This document shows, in pieces, positions 19,001 to 26,250 of a stretch of DNA of 64,000 nucleotides. Origin of the DNA: CAZLBC01 sp964557575 (lineage in GTDB: Bacteria; Planctomycetota; Phycisphaerae; SM23-33); contig CAZLBC010000010.1 in assembly GCA_964557575.1 (NCBI GenBank), forward strand, positions 1 to 64,000, given 5' to 3'. Below the pieces are notes generated by a model, which was given only the letters and a program-made list of their open reading frames with translations, was not told where the DNA came from and did not search any database. Positions within the stretch are counted from its first letter, which is position 1; every line of letters starts with the position of its first letter. The translations under genes and the position numbers were made by a program.

Positions 19001-19256
19001 TTTTGCTGTCCCACAGGTCTCCGGCGCCGGCGGCGAGTGTATCCCTGTCGGATGCGACGAGGATCCGGTAGGCCGTCTGCGCCGCCCCGCGCGACGGGTC
19101 GTCGATGCGCCACGAGAACCGGGGGTTCCGGACCCCCAGCCCGCGGGGCGCCGCGCGGTACTCGCAGAGGAGATCGACGGGCGCCGGCTGCCCGCAGCCG
19201 ACCGCGGCTATTGCCGCCACGAATAAACCGAGTGTTCCCTGTGCACCTGTACGCAT
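16074..19256 (-). CDS. Alpha-L-rhamnosidase, family GH78, lipoprotein
   Basis: 1060 aa. The start has GGGAG 7 nt upstream. A lipoprotein signal ends in AVGC (Cys21), placing the enzyme on a membrane surface. Order: fibronectin-like N domain (about 25-130), a carbohydrate-binding jelly-roll insert (about 150-270), a second N domain with the AYVTGLGFYELRINGNKVGD signature, then an (alpha/alpha)6 barrel with PTDCPQRDERLGWMGDAQ and WERWNTD, and a C-terminal beta sandwich. The Asp/Glu-rich DERLGW motif is the GH78 catalytic region. It should cleave terminal alpha-L-rhamnose from pectin (rhamnogalacturonan), ulvan-type or flavonoid glycans. It is followed by the intergenic region with the sigma-54 promoter, which points the other way. 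Confidence 0.93.
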   Translation of the reverse strand: MRTGAQGTLGLFVAAIAAVGCGQPAPVDLLCEYRAAPRGLGVRNPRFSWRIDDPSRGAAQTAYRILVASDRDTLAAGAGDLWDSKRVTSDRSVHVPYGGKALTSRRRAWWKVRTWDAAGKPLPWSKPASFEMGLLERSDWKAAWIEPSEMQVLNRPIKLSRWYWHPAGPKDGQTVFFRAVIEYPDAPKPHHGQLAVAADDRCEVFVNGHRAGAGGGFKKAPWYTLWGGSRLRPGRNVIAVKVKNATGPAGLALGVRQTWFGGRQQEVVPSRVTCSTKSAAHWNKPTFAEKGWVAARAVAQQGDAPWGEVTQDYDGPRRSAMLRKCFDLPAAVAGARAYVTGLGFYELRINGNKVGDAVFTPGWTRYARRVQYQVYDVTEMLAKGSNAVGAILGNGWWSGGLGWEGAERHAEKGQNLRLLLQLEIRCTDGSAHTVATGPGWQWHFSPILSDTIYHGEKYDARLEQPGWDTAAFTPDGWKDAAVIEDFDIALDAQREPFLRVTGELAAKKITEIADGVYILDFGQNHSGRPRLTVEAPAGTTVEMVHAETLKDDGTLLRANYRSARVTDRYTCRGGGVETWEPRFTYRGFRYLRMTGLPSPPGKNTVVSRVLHNDVPFAGAFSCANPLLNRILESVKWGQVSNLHSVPTDCPQRDERLGWMGDAQAFGPTSIWNMDMARFYTKWMRDILDSQLADGSVPGVCPVVGQWEIGPGRSAWADAITIIPWQIYLYYGDRRILADTYAGNVKWVEFIRSKLNADGLYEQPTWGDWVPVVKTPDKPVAAMYGYRSADLLSRTAAILGRKDDAKKYAEMAAAQRAAFNNKHLDPKKNSYVTGTQTANLLPLAFGMVDPDRRQAVADTVARDVTARGGHHSTGFLGTPVILPILSRYGYADLAYGIVNTTEYPSLGYMLEKGATTIWERWNTDTMGPEMNSRNHFAFGSMAQWFYEGLAGLNPDPSRPGFKHAVVRPRPVGDLAWVKASYPTLYGELAVHWRFEGSRWVMDLTVPANTTATVRLPLFGIENPRVTESGRPVDAITIEGDRAVTDVAAGRYRFAVHGLSKK

Positions 19257-19770
19257 GTCAGCACTCCCGTGTCATATACCGAAGGATCGTTATGGCTGCC
19301 GGTCTAACCGGGTTGGAGGCTGTCCGGATAATCTCTCGTCGGCCCGAGGCCGAGCGAGGCAACCGCAGGCAAGGAAGGCGAAGCAGTCAGCCCATTCTTC
19401 GGGCTGTCGATGCAGCACGACGCTGCATGCGGCCGCCACAGCCGGCCGAAGCCGGAGGATTACCGGACAGGCTCTTATTGTAGTGCCTGCGACCGGCGTT
19501 TCTCTGATCATCAGGCCATTTGATAGCATAATCAGGCCAATGTTATATGACCGGGCGCGGCGGTGTTTTCGCTGCGGGGCGTATTCACCAGGCTACCAAA
19601 TCACAACAAGCTTTAAAATCATTAATAATTCCAAAACGATAATGATTAATCATGGACAATCCCTATAATCACAGTAAGCAACGTTTACATGCGCACGGCA
19701 GTACTCTCCCGGTACTCCCGCAAAGGCCGGTTAGAGCACTGTCTGTCGAACGCACCTTTTTGCAGCGGTC
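19257..19770. other. Intergenic region between GH78 and the histidine kinase
   Basis: About 510 bases between divergent genes. It contains the foldback element at 19316-19475, paired ATCAGGCCA direct repeats (19510-19518 and 19531-19539) and an AT-rich stretch (19600-19690) likely to hold the kinase promoter. I see no credible gene. Confidence 0.5.
19316..19475. repeat. Structured foldback element with imperfect terminal inverted repeats
   Basis: GAGGCTGTCCGGATAATC at the left end pairs imperfectly with GGATTACCGGACAGGCTC at the right end. Inside are two perfect hairpins: CAGCCC-ATTCTT-(C)GGGCTG (about 19388-19406) and ATGCAGC-ACGAC-GCTGCAT (about 19410-19428). The size of about 160 bp, terminal repeats and nested hairpins fit a MITE, a REP-like element or a structured RNA. 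No second copy is seen in the window. Confidence 0.5.
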
Positions 19771-21873
19771 GTGACAATGACAGAAAAAAAATTCCAGCCC
19801 TTCCGAACCTCCACCCTATTCCTTCTCGCACTCCGTTCACTGTTGCTGATCGTCGTGATACCGGCGGGGGTCATCATCTATCTCTTCAGGGACCGGCTCG
19901 AGGGAACTACGGCCATCATCGGCATCCTGCTCCTCCTGCTGTCGGTCATCGGCTTCTATGTCCTCTGGTCGGTGATCCGCTCGGTGATCAAGATCCACGA
20001 CGATCTGAAGCTCATTGCCGAGGGCAAGGCCACTTCCGTGGAACTCGACGGCAGCAACGCCCAACTGAACGAAATGAGCCAGATCATCAACAAGCTCAAC
20101 CAGTTGACTGTCGAGTTCCGCGAGAACTCCACCCAGTTGGAAAATTTCATACATCAGTTCGCCACCCTCTCGGAACTGACCGAGATCACCGCGAGCGTCC
20201 CCGACATCGACGAACTCCTCCAGATCGTCCTGGAAAAATCAATGGACTCGACCAGCGCCCGGAGAGGTTCGGTGATGCTGGTGGACGACAGCGGCGAAAA
20301 GATATGCGTGGTCACCGCCGCGGGGTGGGATCTCGACAGACGCGAACCGATAAACCTCACCGACAGCATCGTCGCCAACGTCATCGAGACCGGCAAACCG
20401 ATGCGGGTCGAAAACATCGAAACCGCCGACATACCGATCACGGTGAACAACGCGGAGCGGTACACCTCCTCGTCGTTCATTATCATGCCGCTGAAGGCAA
20501 AGTCGTCGACCATCGGGGTCGTCTGCCTGTCGAACAAGGCCGCGGGGGCGGTTTTCGGCCCCCAGGACCAGCAGTTCCTCTCCGTCCTCCTGGCGCAGGT
20601 GGGTTTCGCCGTCGAAAACGCGCGGCTGCTGATGCAGGCCCGCGACTCCGCCCAGCAACTCCAGAGGACGGTTCGCGACCGGGACGTTCAGTTGTACCAC
20701 GCGGAGCAAAAATTTTCGGAGGTCGAAAAGCTCTCGGCGATCGGCCGGCTGGCCGGCGGCGTCGCCCACGATTTCAACAACATACTCCAGACGATCCAGG
20801 GCTACCTGCAACTGGCCATGGAGGGAATGGACCCGGATGATATCAAATACCAGGATCTCGAGCACGTCATGAAGGCCTCCAAGCGGGCCGACAAGCTCAT
20901 CACCCAGTTGCTCGCCTTCGGCAGACGGCAGAGCCTGAAACCGATAGACATGGACCTCAACCGGGTCATCGACGACATGATCGAAATGCTGAAACCCACG
21001 ATCGGGGAACACATCGAGCTGAAGGTCATCCCGGAAACAGAGCTGGGTGCCATCCGGGCGGACCCCGCCCAGATGGAACAGATTCTCATGAACCTCTGCC
21101 TGAACGCCCGTGACGCCATGCCCGACGGGGGCAGGATCACGATCAACACCGCAAACGTCAAGGCGGACGATGGATTCTGCAACCGGTACCCGCTCGCCGA
21201 ACCCGGCATGGATTACGTGCAGGTGGAAGTCGCCGACACCGGCTGCGGCATGGACGAAACGACGCGGGAAAAGGCATTCGAACCGTTTTTCACGACAAAG
21301 GACGTCGGCAAGGGCGTGGGGCTGGGCCTCGCCTCGGTATACGGCATCGTCAAGCAACACAACGGCATCATCGATATCGAAAGCGCTCCCGGGGAGGGGA
21401 CGCGGTTCTGGATACATCTGCCCGCCATCGACCGGCCCGCCGTGGAATTCCAGCGGGAAACCCCCGAAAAGCCGCGCGGCGGTAACGAGACAATCCTGGT
21501 CGCCGAAGACGACGCGGAAATCGCCGAACTGGCAAAGCGGATACTGGTCCAGGCCGGGTACACGGTACTGACCGCCGCCGACGGCGAAGAGGCCCTGCGC
21601 GTATACGAGGAAGATCCCGGCCGGGTAGATTTCGCCCTGCTGGATATCATCATGCCGAACATGAACGGTGATGATGTCCGCCGGAAGATTCACGAGACGC
21701 GACCCGAACTTCCCGTCCTCTTTTCGAGCGGCTACAGCTCGAATACCCTGAGTTCGGACATCAATCTCGGCGAAACCTATCGCAAGATCGCCAAGCCGTA
21801 CGACCCCGCCGAACTGCTGGGGACAATACGCGAAATGCTGGACGGTATCGAAGCACCAACATCGCACCGTTAA
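19771..21873 (+). CDS. Hybrid sensor histidine kinase with GAF and receiver domains
   Basis: 700 aa from a GTG at 19771. An ATG six bases later (19777) is an alternative, and neither has a strong ribosome site. Two membrane helices (about residues 14-38 and 48-72) precede a coiled-coil linker and a GAF domain (about 140-285). The kinase core has the H box GRLAGGVAHDFNN (His333), N box NLCLNARDAM, G1 DTGCGMD, F box FEPFFTTK and G2 GVGLGLASVYG. A C-terminal receiver domain carries phospho-acceptor Asp625 in LLDIIMPNMNG. There is no output domain or DNA-binding partner next to it, so its target is elsewhere. It lies between two glycan-degradation genes and could sense related signals, but that is only inference. 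Confidence 0.9.
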   Translation: MTMTEKKFQPFRTSTLFLLALRSLLLIVVIPAGVIIYLFRDRLEGTTAIIGILLLLLSVIGFYVLWSVIRSVIKIHDDLKLIAEGKATSVELDGSNAQLNEMSQIINKLNQLTVEFRENSTQLENFIHQFATLSELTEITASVPDIDELLQIVLEKSMDSTSARRGSVMLVDDSGEKICVVTAAGWDLDRREPINLTDSIVANVIETGKPMRVENIETADIPITVNNAERYTSSSFIIMPLKAKSSTIGVVCLSNKAAGAVFGPQDQQFLSVLLAQVGFAVENARLLMQARDSAQQLQRTVRDRDVQLYHAEQKFSEVEKLSAIGRLAGGVAHDFNNILQTIQGYLQLAMEGMDPDDIKYQDLEHVMKASKRADKLITQLLAFGRRQSLKPIDMDLNRVIDDMIEMLKPTIGEHIELKVIPETELGAIRADPAQMEQILMNLCLNARDAMPDGGRITINTANVKADDGFCNRYPLAEPGMDYVQVEVADTGCGMDETTREKAFEPFFTTKDVGKGVGLGLASVYGIVKQHNGIIDIESAPGEGTRFWIHLPAIDRPAVEFQRETPEKPRGGNETILVAEDDAEIAELAKRILVQAGYTVLTAADGEEALRVYEEDPGRVDFALLDIIMPNMNGDDVRRKIHETRPELPVLFSSGYSSNTLSSDINLGETYRKIAKPYDPAELLGTIREMLDGIEAPTSHR

Positions 21874-21956
21874 AGGAATACTCTTTACGAGCGGTGACCA
21901 AACCCGTTACCATCCTGTTATAAGCCCTTTTCGATCGTTTCTCCGGGGAGTATGAC

Positions 21957-23837
21957 ATGACCATCGCACGAAGGCTTCTGTTGACGCTGATGTCCCTGCC
22001 GGCGGTAACCGTCGCGTCTTTCGCGGATACCGGAAATGACCTGCGGAAACGTATCGCGGCGGCCCCGCAGTCGCACCCGCGGCTTTTTTTCGGCGAAAAG
22101 GACACGGCCGTATTGAGGCGAACCATTCGCACAGACCCTCTCCTCGCAAAGGCATGGTCACAGGTAAAACACGTCGCGGAGATCCTCGAAAAGCGGGAAC
22201 CGGTGCGGCGGAAAAAGACCGGCAGGCGACTGCTCGGCGTGTCTCGCGAATGCCTGAAGCGGGTGACGCACCTGGCCATGGCGTACCGGCTGACCGGCGA
22301 CCGCCGCTGCCTGAAGCGCGTCGAAAAGGAAATGCTCGCCGCGGCCGGGTTCACGGACTGGAACCCGAGCCACTTTCTCGACGTCGCGGAGATGACGGCC
22401 GCCCTCGCGATCGGGTACGACTGGGTATACAACGGGCTCGACTCGAAGGCGCGGGAGACAATCAAGTCGGCCATTATCACGAAGGGACTGAAGACCTCCC
22501 TGAAGGGCGGCTGGTGGGTGAAGACCACGAACAACTGGAACCAGGTCTGCCACGGCGGACTGGTGCTCGGGGCCCTCGCCGTGCTCGAGGACGAACCCGA
22601 CCTGGCGACGACGATAATCAACCGGGCGATCAACAACGTTCCGCGGGCGATGCATGAGTATGCGCCCGACGGGGCGTATCCCGAGGGACCCGGCTACTGG
22701 AAATACGGGACCACCTACAACGTCGTGCTCCTGGCCGCGCTGGAATCGGTACTGGGAACGGATTTCGGGCTGTCGAACGCCGAGGGCTTCATGGACAGCG
22801 CCGGGTACTATCTCCACGTGACCGGCCCGTCGCGGCAGTTTTTCAACTACTCGGACTGCGGCCGCGGCGACGGGGGGCCCACGCCCGCCATGTACTGGTT
22901 CGCCGCGAAGACCGGCAACCGGAAGCTCCTGTTCCTCGAAAAGGACAAGCTGGAGCGTTTTCTGTCGCGCACGCGGGGATCCGCCGATCGCCTCTTTCCG
23001 CTGCTGCTGGTGTGGTCCGACGGCTTCGACGGGATCGACCCGCCGGCCGCGTGCGACTGGAAGGGCGGCGGGAAAACTCCCGTGGCCTTTCACCGCAGCG
23101 GGTGGTCGCCCGAGGCGACCTTCGTGGGCATCAAGGGCGGCTCGCCCGGAACGAACCACGCCCACATGGACATCGGCACCTTCGTGGTGGACGCCCGGGG
23201 CGTCCGGTGGGCAGAAGACCTCGGCGCCCAGAGCTATCACAGCCTCGAATCCAAAGGCATCAATCTCTGGAGCAAGCGGCAGAACAGCGAGCGGTGGACC
23301 GTCTTCCGGCTCAATAACCGCAGCCACAACACGCTCGTGGTGGACGACCGCCTGCAACTGGTGAAAGGACACGGGAAGATCACCGATTTCTCTCCGGAGA
23401 GCAGGATGCCGCACACGACCGTTGACCTCGGGCCGGTCTACGCCGACCGGCTCGCCGGTGCCCGGCGCGGCGCGGCCCTCCTGGGGGACGGTTCGGTCCT
23501 GATACAGGACGAAATAACCGCGGGAAAAAAAGAGGTCGTTGTCCGCTGGGGCATGGTCACGAAGGCCGCGGTCGAGACGATAGACACGCGAACGGCGATA
23601 CTCCGCAGGGACAAGCAGATCGTGACACTGCGCGTGCTCGCCCCCGCAGAGCCGCGGCTGGAACTGTTCGAAACCGCGAAACCCCCCGCGAAGCACGACG
23701 CCCCGAACAGGAATACCGTGATGGTGGGATTCAACGTCCGGCTCGAAAACGGCGCCGGCAAGACCCTGGCGGTTCACCTGATCCCCGGGGAGAAAAGCCA
23801 CGCATCACCCGCGGTCAAACCATTGTCGGAATGGTAA
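21957..23837 (+). CDS. Heparinase II/III family polysaccharide lyase
   Basis: 626 aa with a Sec signal (about residues 1-23). GGGGAG precedes the ATG. The N-terminal alpha toroid starts SHPRLFFGEKD and includes TTNNWNQVCHGG (candidate Asn neutraliser) and GYWKYGTTYN (candidate Tyr base). The beta-sandwich half carries PGTNHAHMDIG with the His expected of PL12/PL21-type enzymes. It should cleave uronic-acid-containing polysaccharides such as glycosaminoglycans or alginate-like polymers; the exact PL family is not decidable by eye. It follows the hybrid kinase by 83 nt on the same strand. Confidence 0.82.
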   Translation: MTIARRLLLTLMSLPAVTVASFADTGNDLRKRIAAAPQSHPRLFFGEKDTAVLRRTIRTDPLLAKAWSQVKHVAEILEKREPVRRKKTGRRLLGVSRECLKRVTHLAMAYRLTGDRRCLKRVEKEMLAAAGFTDWNPSHFLDVAEMTAALAIGYDWVYNGLDSKARETIKSAIITKGLKTSLKGGWWVKTTNNWNQVCHGGLVLGALAVLEDEPDLATTIINRAINNVPRAMHEYAPDGAYPEGPGYWKYGTTYNVVLLAALESVLGTDFGLSNAEGFMDSAGYYLHVTGPSRQFFNYSDCGRGDGGPTPAMYWFAAKTGNRKLLFLEKDKLERFLSRTRGSADRLFPLLLVWSDGFDGIDPPAACDWKGGGKTPVAFHRSGWSPEATFVGIKGGSPGTNHAHMDIGTFVVDARGVRWAEDLGAQSYHSLESKGINLWSKRQNSERWTVFRLNNRSHNTLVVDDRLQLVKGHGKITDFSPESRMPHTTVDLGPVYADRLAGARRGAALLGDGSVLIQDEITAGKKEVVVRWGMVTKAAVETIDTRTAILRRDKQIVTLRVLAPAEPRLELFETAKPPAKHDAPNRNTVMVGFNVRLENGAGKTLAVHLIPGEKSHASPAVKPLSEW

Positions 23838-23867
23838 AACGGGTACCGCGCATCTCCCGTAACAACG

Positions 23868-23912
23868 CCGGGGATCGGGGACAGCCATGCGGCGGCCGTC
23901 CCCGTTCCCCGG
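23868..23912. terminator. Strong hairpin between convergent lyase and csp genes
   Basis: CCGGGGATCGGGGAC (23868-23882) pairs with GTCCCCGTTCCCCGG (23898-23912) with a single mismatch around a 15-nt loop. It sits between the stops of two convergent genes and would fold in either transcript. There is no T-tract, so it is a hairpin block or RNA 3'-end stabiliser rather than a textbook intrinsic terminator. Confidence 0.5.
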
Positions 23913-23929
23913 TACTCGATGTCAAACCG

Positions 23930-24133
23930 TCAGGAGACCCGCTCGACGTTGATCGCCTTGGGACCCTTTTCCGCTTCGACGACCTCGAAGGTCAGGTCTT
24001 CACCCTCCTCCAGCGTCTTGTAACCATCTCCGGCTATATCGTTGTAGTGTACAAATACGTCAACACCGTCTTCCGTGGTAACAAAGCCGTATCCCTTGCT
24101 GTCATTGAACCATTTAACTTTACCACTTGCCAT
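23930..24133 (-). CDS. csp: Cold-shock domain protein
   Basis: 67 aa. A single OB-fold with both nucleic-acid motifs: KGYGFV (RNP1, about residues 13-18) and VFVHY (RNP2, about 26-30), plus the opening GKVKWFNDSKG. It binds single-stranded RNA and DNA as a chaperone. AAAGG lies 8 nt before the ATG. The length and sequence are typical of CspA/CspD-type proteins, and the family is usually present in several copies. The adjacent 3' hairpin is shared with the convergent lyase gene. Confidence 0.95.
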   Translation of the reverse strand: MASGKVKWFNDSKGYGFVTTEDGVDVFVHYNDIAGDGYKTLEEGEDLTFEVVEAEKGPKAINVERVS

Positions 24134-24675
24134 CCTATGAACCTTTCAGTATCGGCTGCAGCAGATTTGCAAGATATGACCTCCGACAGGACCGGTGAGA
24201 AGCGACCCCTCAAATCGTTGAAACCGTTTCATCTGGCGTTTCCATACAACATTTGAGCACGATGCTTCTGCAAACTTGCAAACGGACCCGGGAGCCGACC
24301 GGATCCTCTCGCGGAAGGAGATCCTCTCTCCTTTTCAACAACCGCAAGCACATTAATTACCTATACCTGTACATGCAGAGAGGCCGTACGTCAAGTATTT
24401 AAATAGGCAATAATTCTTGAATTTCACCACCGCGAGGTACGTCACGTGTATAACGGAACCTGCATACACCCGTGGTTTTCGATATTTTTTCGGGTCATTG
24501 CTGTTGCAGAGAGCCGATGTGATAATAAAGTTAAAATGATAGTTTTCTTGCAACATCATGGGCAAAATCGTATATATGTCCTAACTGAAACGTAGTATTC
24601 TGCATAGTGAGCCCGGCGGACCGCCCGGTACTGTCCGAGAAGCTCGCCGGGCGTCTTCTACGGAAGGAAGGTACA
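24134..24675. other. Divergent intergenic region, csp / dnaN
   Basis: About 540 bases, AT-rich from 24340 to 24600. It holds the dnaN promoter (24548-24576) and must hold the csp promoter. Given dnaN I looked for DnaA boxes (TTATCCACA-like) and found no cluster, so there is no evidence for oriC here. Short minus-strand frames in it lack ribosome sites. Confidence 0.5.
24548..24576 (+). promoter_or_regulatory. Sigma-70-type promoter for dnaN
   Basis: TTGCAA (24548-24553), a 17-bp spacer and TATATA (24571-24576) make a good housekeeping promoter about 100 bp upstream of the dnaN start codon. Confidence 0.6.
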
Positions 24676-25773
24676 ATGAAGGTAATCGCACAAACCGTTG
24701 CCCTGCAAGAGGCATTGAATATCGCCGGCAATATCGTGACGTCCCGTACTCCCAAGCCGGTACTGCAGTGCCTGAAGCTGACGGCCGATGAAGACACACT
24801 TACCATTACCGCAACCGACCTCGAAGTGGGTTGCCGATACCGGTTAACCGCGGTGAAAATAGAAGAACCGGGCGAGATCCTTATTCCCGCCGCCCGCCTC
24901 AACGGCATCGTCCGCGAGTCGACGGACGAAAGTCTCACCATCGAAAGCGAGGACAAGGTCTGCCTGGTAACAGGACCCGGCAGCAAGTTCAGGGTTTTCG
25001 GATACGACCCGGCCGAGTACCCGGCGGTTACCGAATTTCCCGGGGAAGAGGACTTCCAGGTCTCCCCGCAGGTTCTCGGCGAAATGATCGAGAAGACCAT
25101 TTTCGCGACGGCGAAAGCCCACAGCCACTACGCCATATCCGGACTGCTCGTCGAGGCGGAGCAGAAGAAGCTTCAGTTCGTGGCGACCGACGGCCACCGT
25201 CTTTCCAGGACCCGCGGCACGCTCATCGAGGCCGCAAAAAAGGAATTGAGTGCCATAGCGCCGGCAAAGCTGATGAACATGGTTCAGCGCCTCTGCGGGG
25301 AGACCGAAGAGAACGTTCTTTTCAAGATGATCGACAACCAGATCCTGGTACACACCCCGAGTATCACCCTGATGAGCCCGACGGTCCAGGGTAACTTCCC
25401 GAACTACGCCGACGTGATACCGTCGGAAACCAACCGTAAGGTCTCATTGGAAACGGAAGAATTCGCCCACCGTATCCGCCAGGCGGCACTCGTGACGACC
25501 GAGGAATCGAGCGGCGTGAAGTTCACGTTCGACAAAAAAACCGTGACGCTGTCGAGTCGTTCGCCCGAAAGCGGCGAGGCCGAGATAGTGTGTCCGGCCG
25601 AACTCAACGGCGACCCCATGGAAATATGCTTCAATCCGGCCTTTATGATCGACGCCCTGCGGGTGGTCAGTTCCGACAGTATCACCGTTGAAATGAATGC
25701 ACCGAACAAGCCCGCGGTACTGAAATCGGGCCGGAATTTCCTCTACGTACTGATGCCGGTCGATTTGAAGTAG
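24676..25773 (+). CDS. dnaN: DNA polymerase III beta subunit (sliding clamp)
   Basis: 365 aa, the usual clamp length. The start at 24676 is chosen because GGAAGGAAGG precedes it and MKVIAQTVALQEAL matches the family N-terminus; the frame is open 23 codons further upstream without a ribosome site. Three clamp domains are recognisable, with FVATDGHRLSRTRG in domain 2 and the C-terminal LYVLMPVDLK. The clamp tethers the replicative polymerase and other factors to DNA. A DciA-like gene follows after 126 nt. recF and gyrB, frequent neighbours, are absent and dnaA is not upstream. Confidence 0.97.
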   Translation: MKVIAQTVALQEALNIAGNIVTSRTPKPVLQCLKLTADEDTLTITATDLEVGCRYRLTAVKIEEPGEILIPAARLNGIVRESTDESLTIESEDKVCLVTGPGSKFRVFGYDPAEYPAVTEFPGEEDFQVSPQVLGEMIEKTIFATAKAHSHYAISGLLVEAEQKKLQFVATDGHRLSRTRGTLIEAAKKELSAIAPAKLMNMVQRLCGETEENVLFKMIDNQILVHTPSITLMSPTVQGNFPNYADVIPSETNRKVSLETEEFAHRIRQAALVTTEESSGVKFTFDKKTVTLSSRSPESGEAEIVCPAELNGDPMEICFNPAFMIDALRVVSSDSITVEMNAPNKPAVLKSGRNFLYVLMPVDLK

Positions 25774-25899
25774 GCGTGTGCAATTACGCGTGACGTTTTC
25801 TCGCTGACTTTGGCGAATAATGTACCCGGGATTTGATCGATAGAGAGTAATACCTATACTGTGGCTAACTGCTGTTATCACCCGTAACGGATACCGGTC

Positions 25900-26250
25900 A
25901 TGGACGACGCAACACTGCGAACCATCTGGCAGCAAAAAAAGGGAAACAGCCGCACCATCACCATCGCCGAACCACTCGCGATATTCATGAAGCATCACCT
26001 CGCCAGGCAGGTACAGGATTTCGGAGACATTTCCGTCGCGTGGCGGGAAGTGCTTCCCGGCGAGCTGCTCGGTAACACCGCCCTCAAGAGTTTCAACCGC
26101 GGCGTACTGACCGTGGTGGCGCGGTCTGCATCACGGCGATTTCAACTGCAGACGTTTCTTGCCGGGGGGGGGCTCGATTGCATCAGAGAGCGATCGCGAC
26201 GGGCGATAAACCGGATCAAGATCATCCCCGGAGACCCGGCCCCGGACTAG
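25900..26250 (+). CDS. DUF721 protein, DciA-like helicase loader
   Basis: 116 aa. The core WREVLPGELLGNTALKSFNRGVLTVVARS followed by an RFQLQTFLAGG/I-R---I-I- pattern matches DUF721, a KH-like domain. Family members named DciA load or activate the replicative helicase DnaB in bacteria lacking DnaC. Gene order supports this, since DUF721 genes often lie in dnaA-dnaN-recF-gyrB neighbourhoods. The ribosome site is weak. The last 29 nt overlap the 3' end of the convergent radical SAM gene. Confidence 0.72.
   Translation: MDDATLRTIWQQKKGNSRTITIAEPLAIFMKHHLARQVQDFGDISVAWREVLPGELLGNTALKSFNRGVLTVVARSASRRFQLQTFLAGGGLDCIRERSRRAINRIKIIPGDPAPD

Noticed and set aside
16287..19226. 979-codon plus-strand frame
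   Set aside because: Shadow of the GH78 gene, with Gly/Arg/Val-biased composition.
20239..21867. 542-codon minus-strand frame
   Set aside because: Antisense to the hybrid histidine kinase, which has all kinase boxes.
24134..24675. Possible replication origin next to dnaN
   Set aside because: The region is AT-rich, but I find no cluster of DnaA boxes and dnaA is not adjacent.
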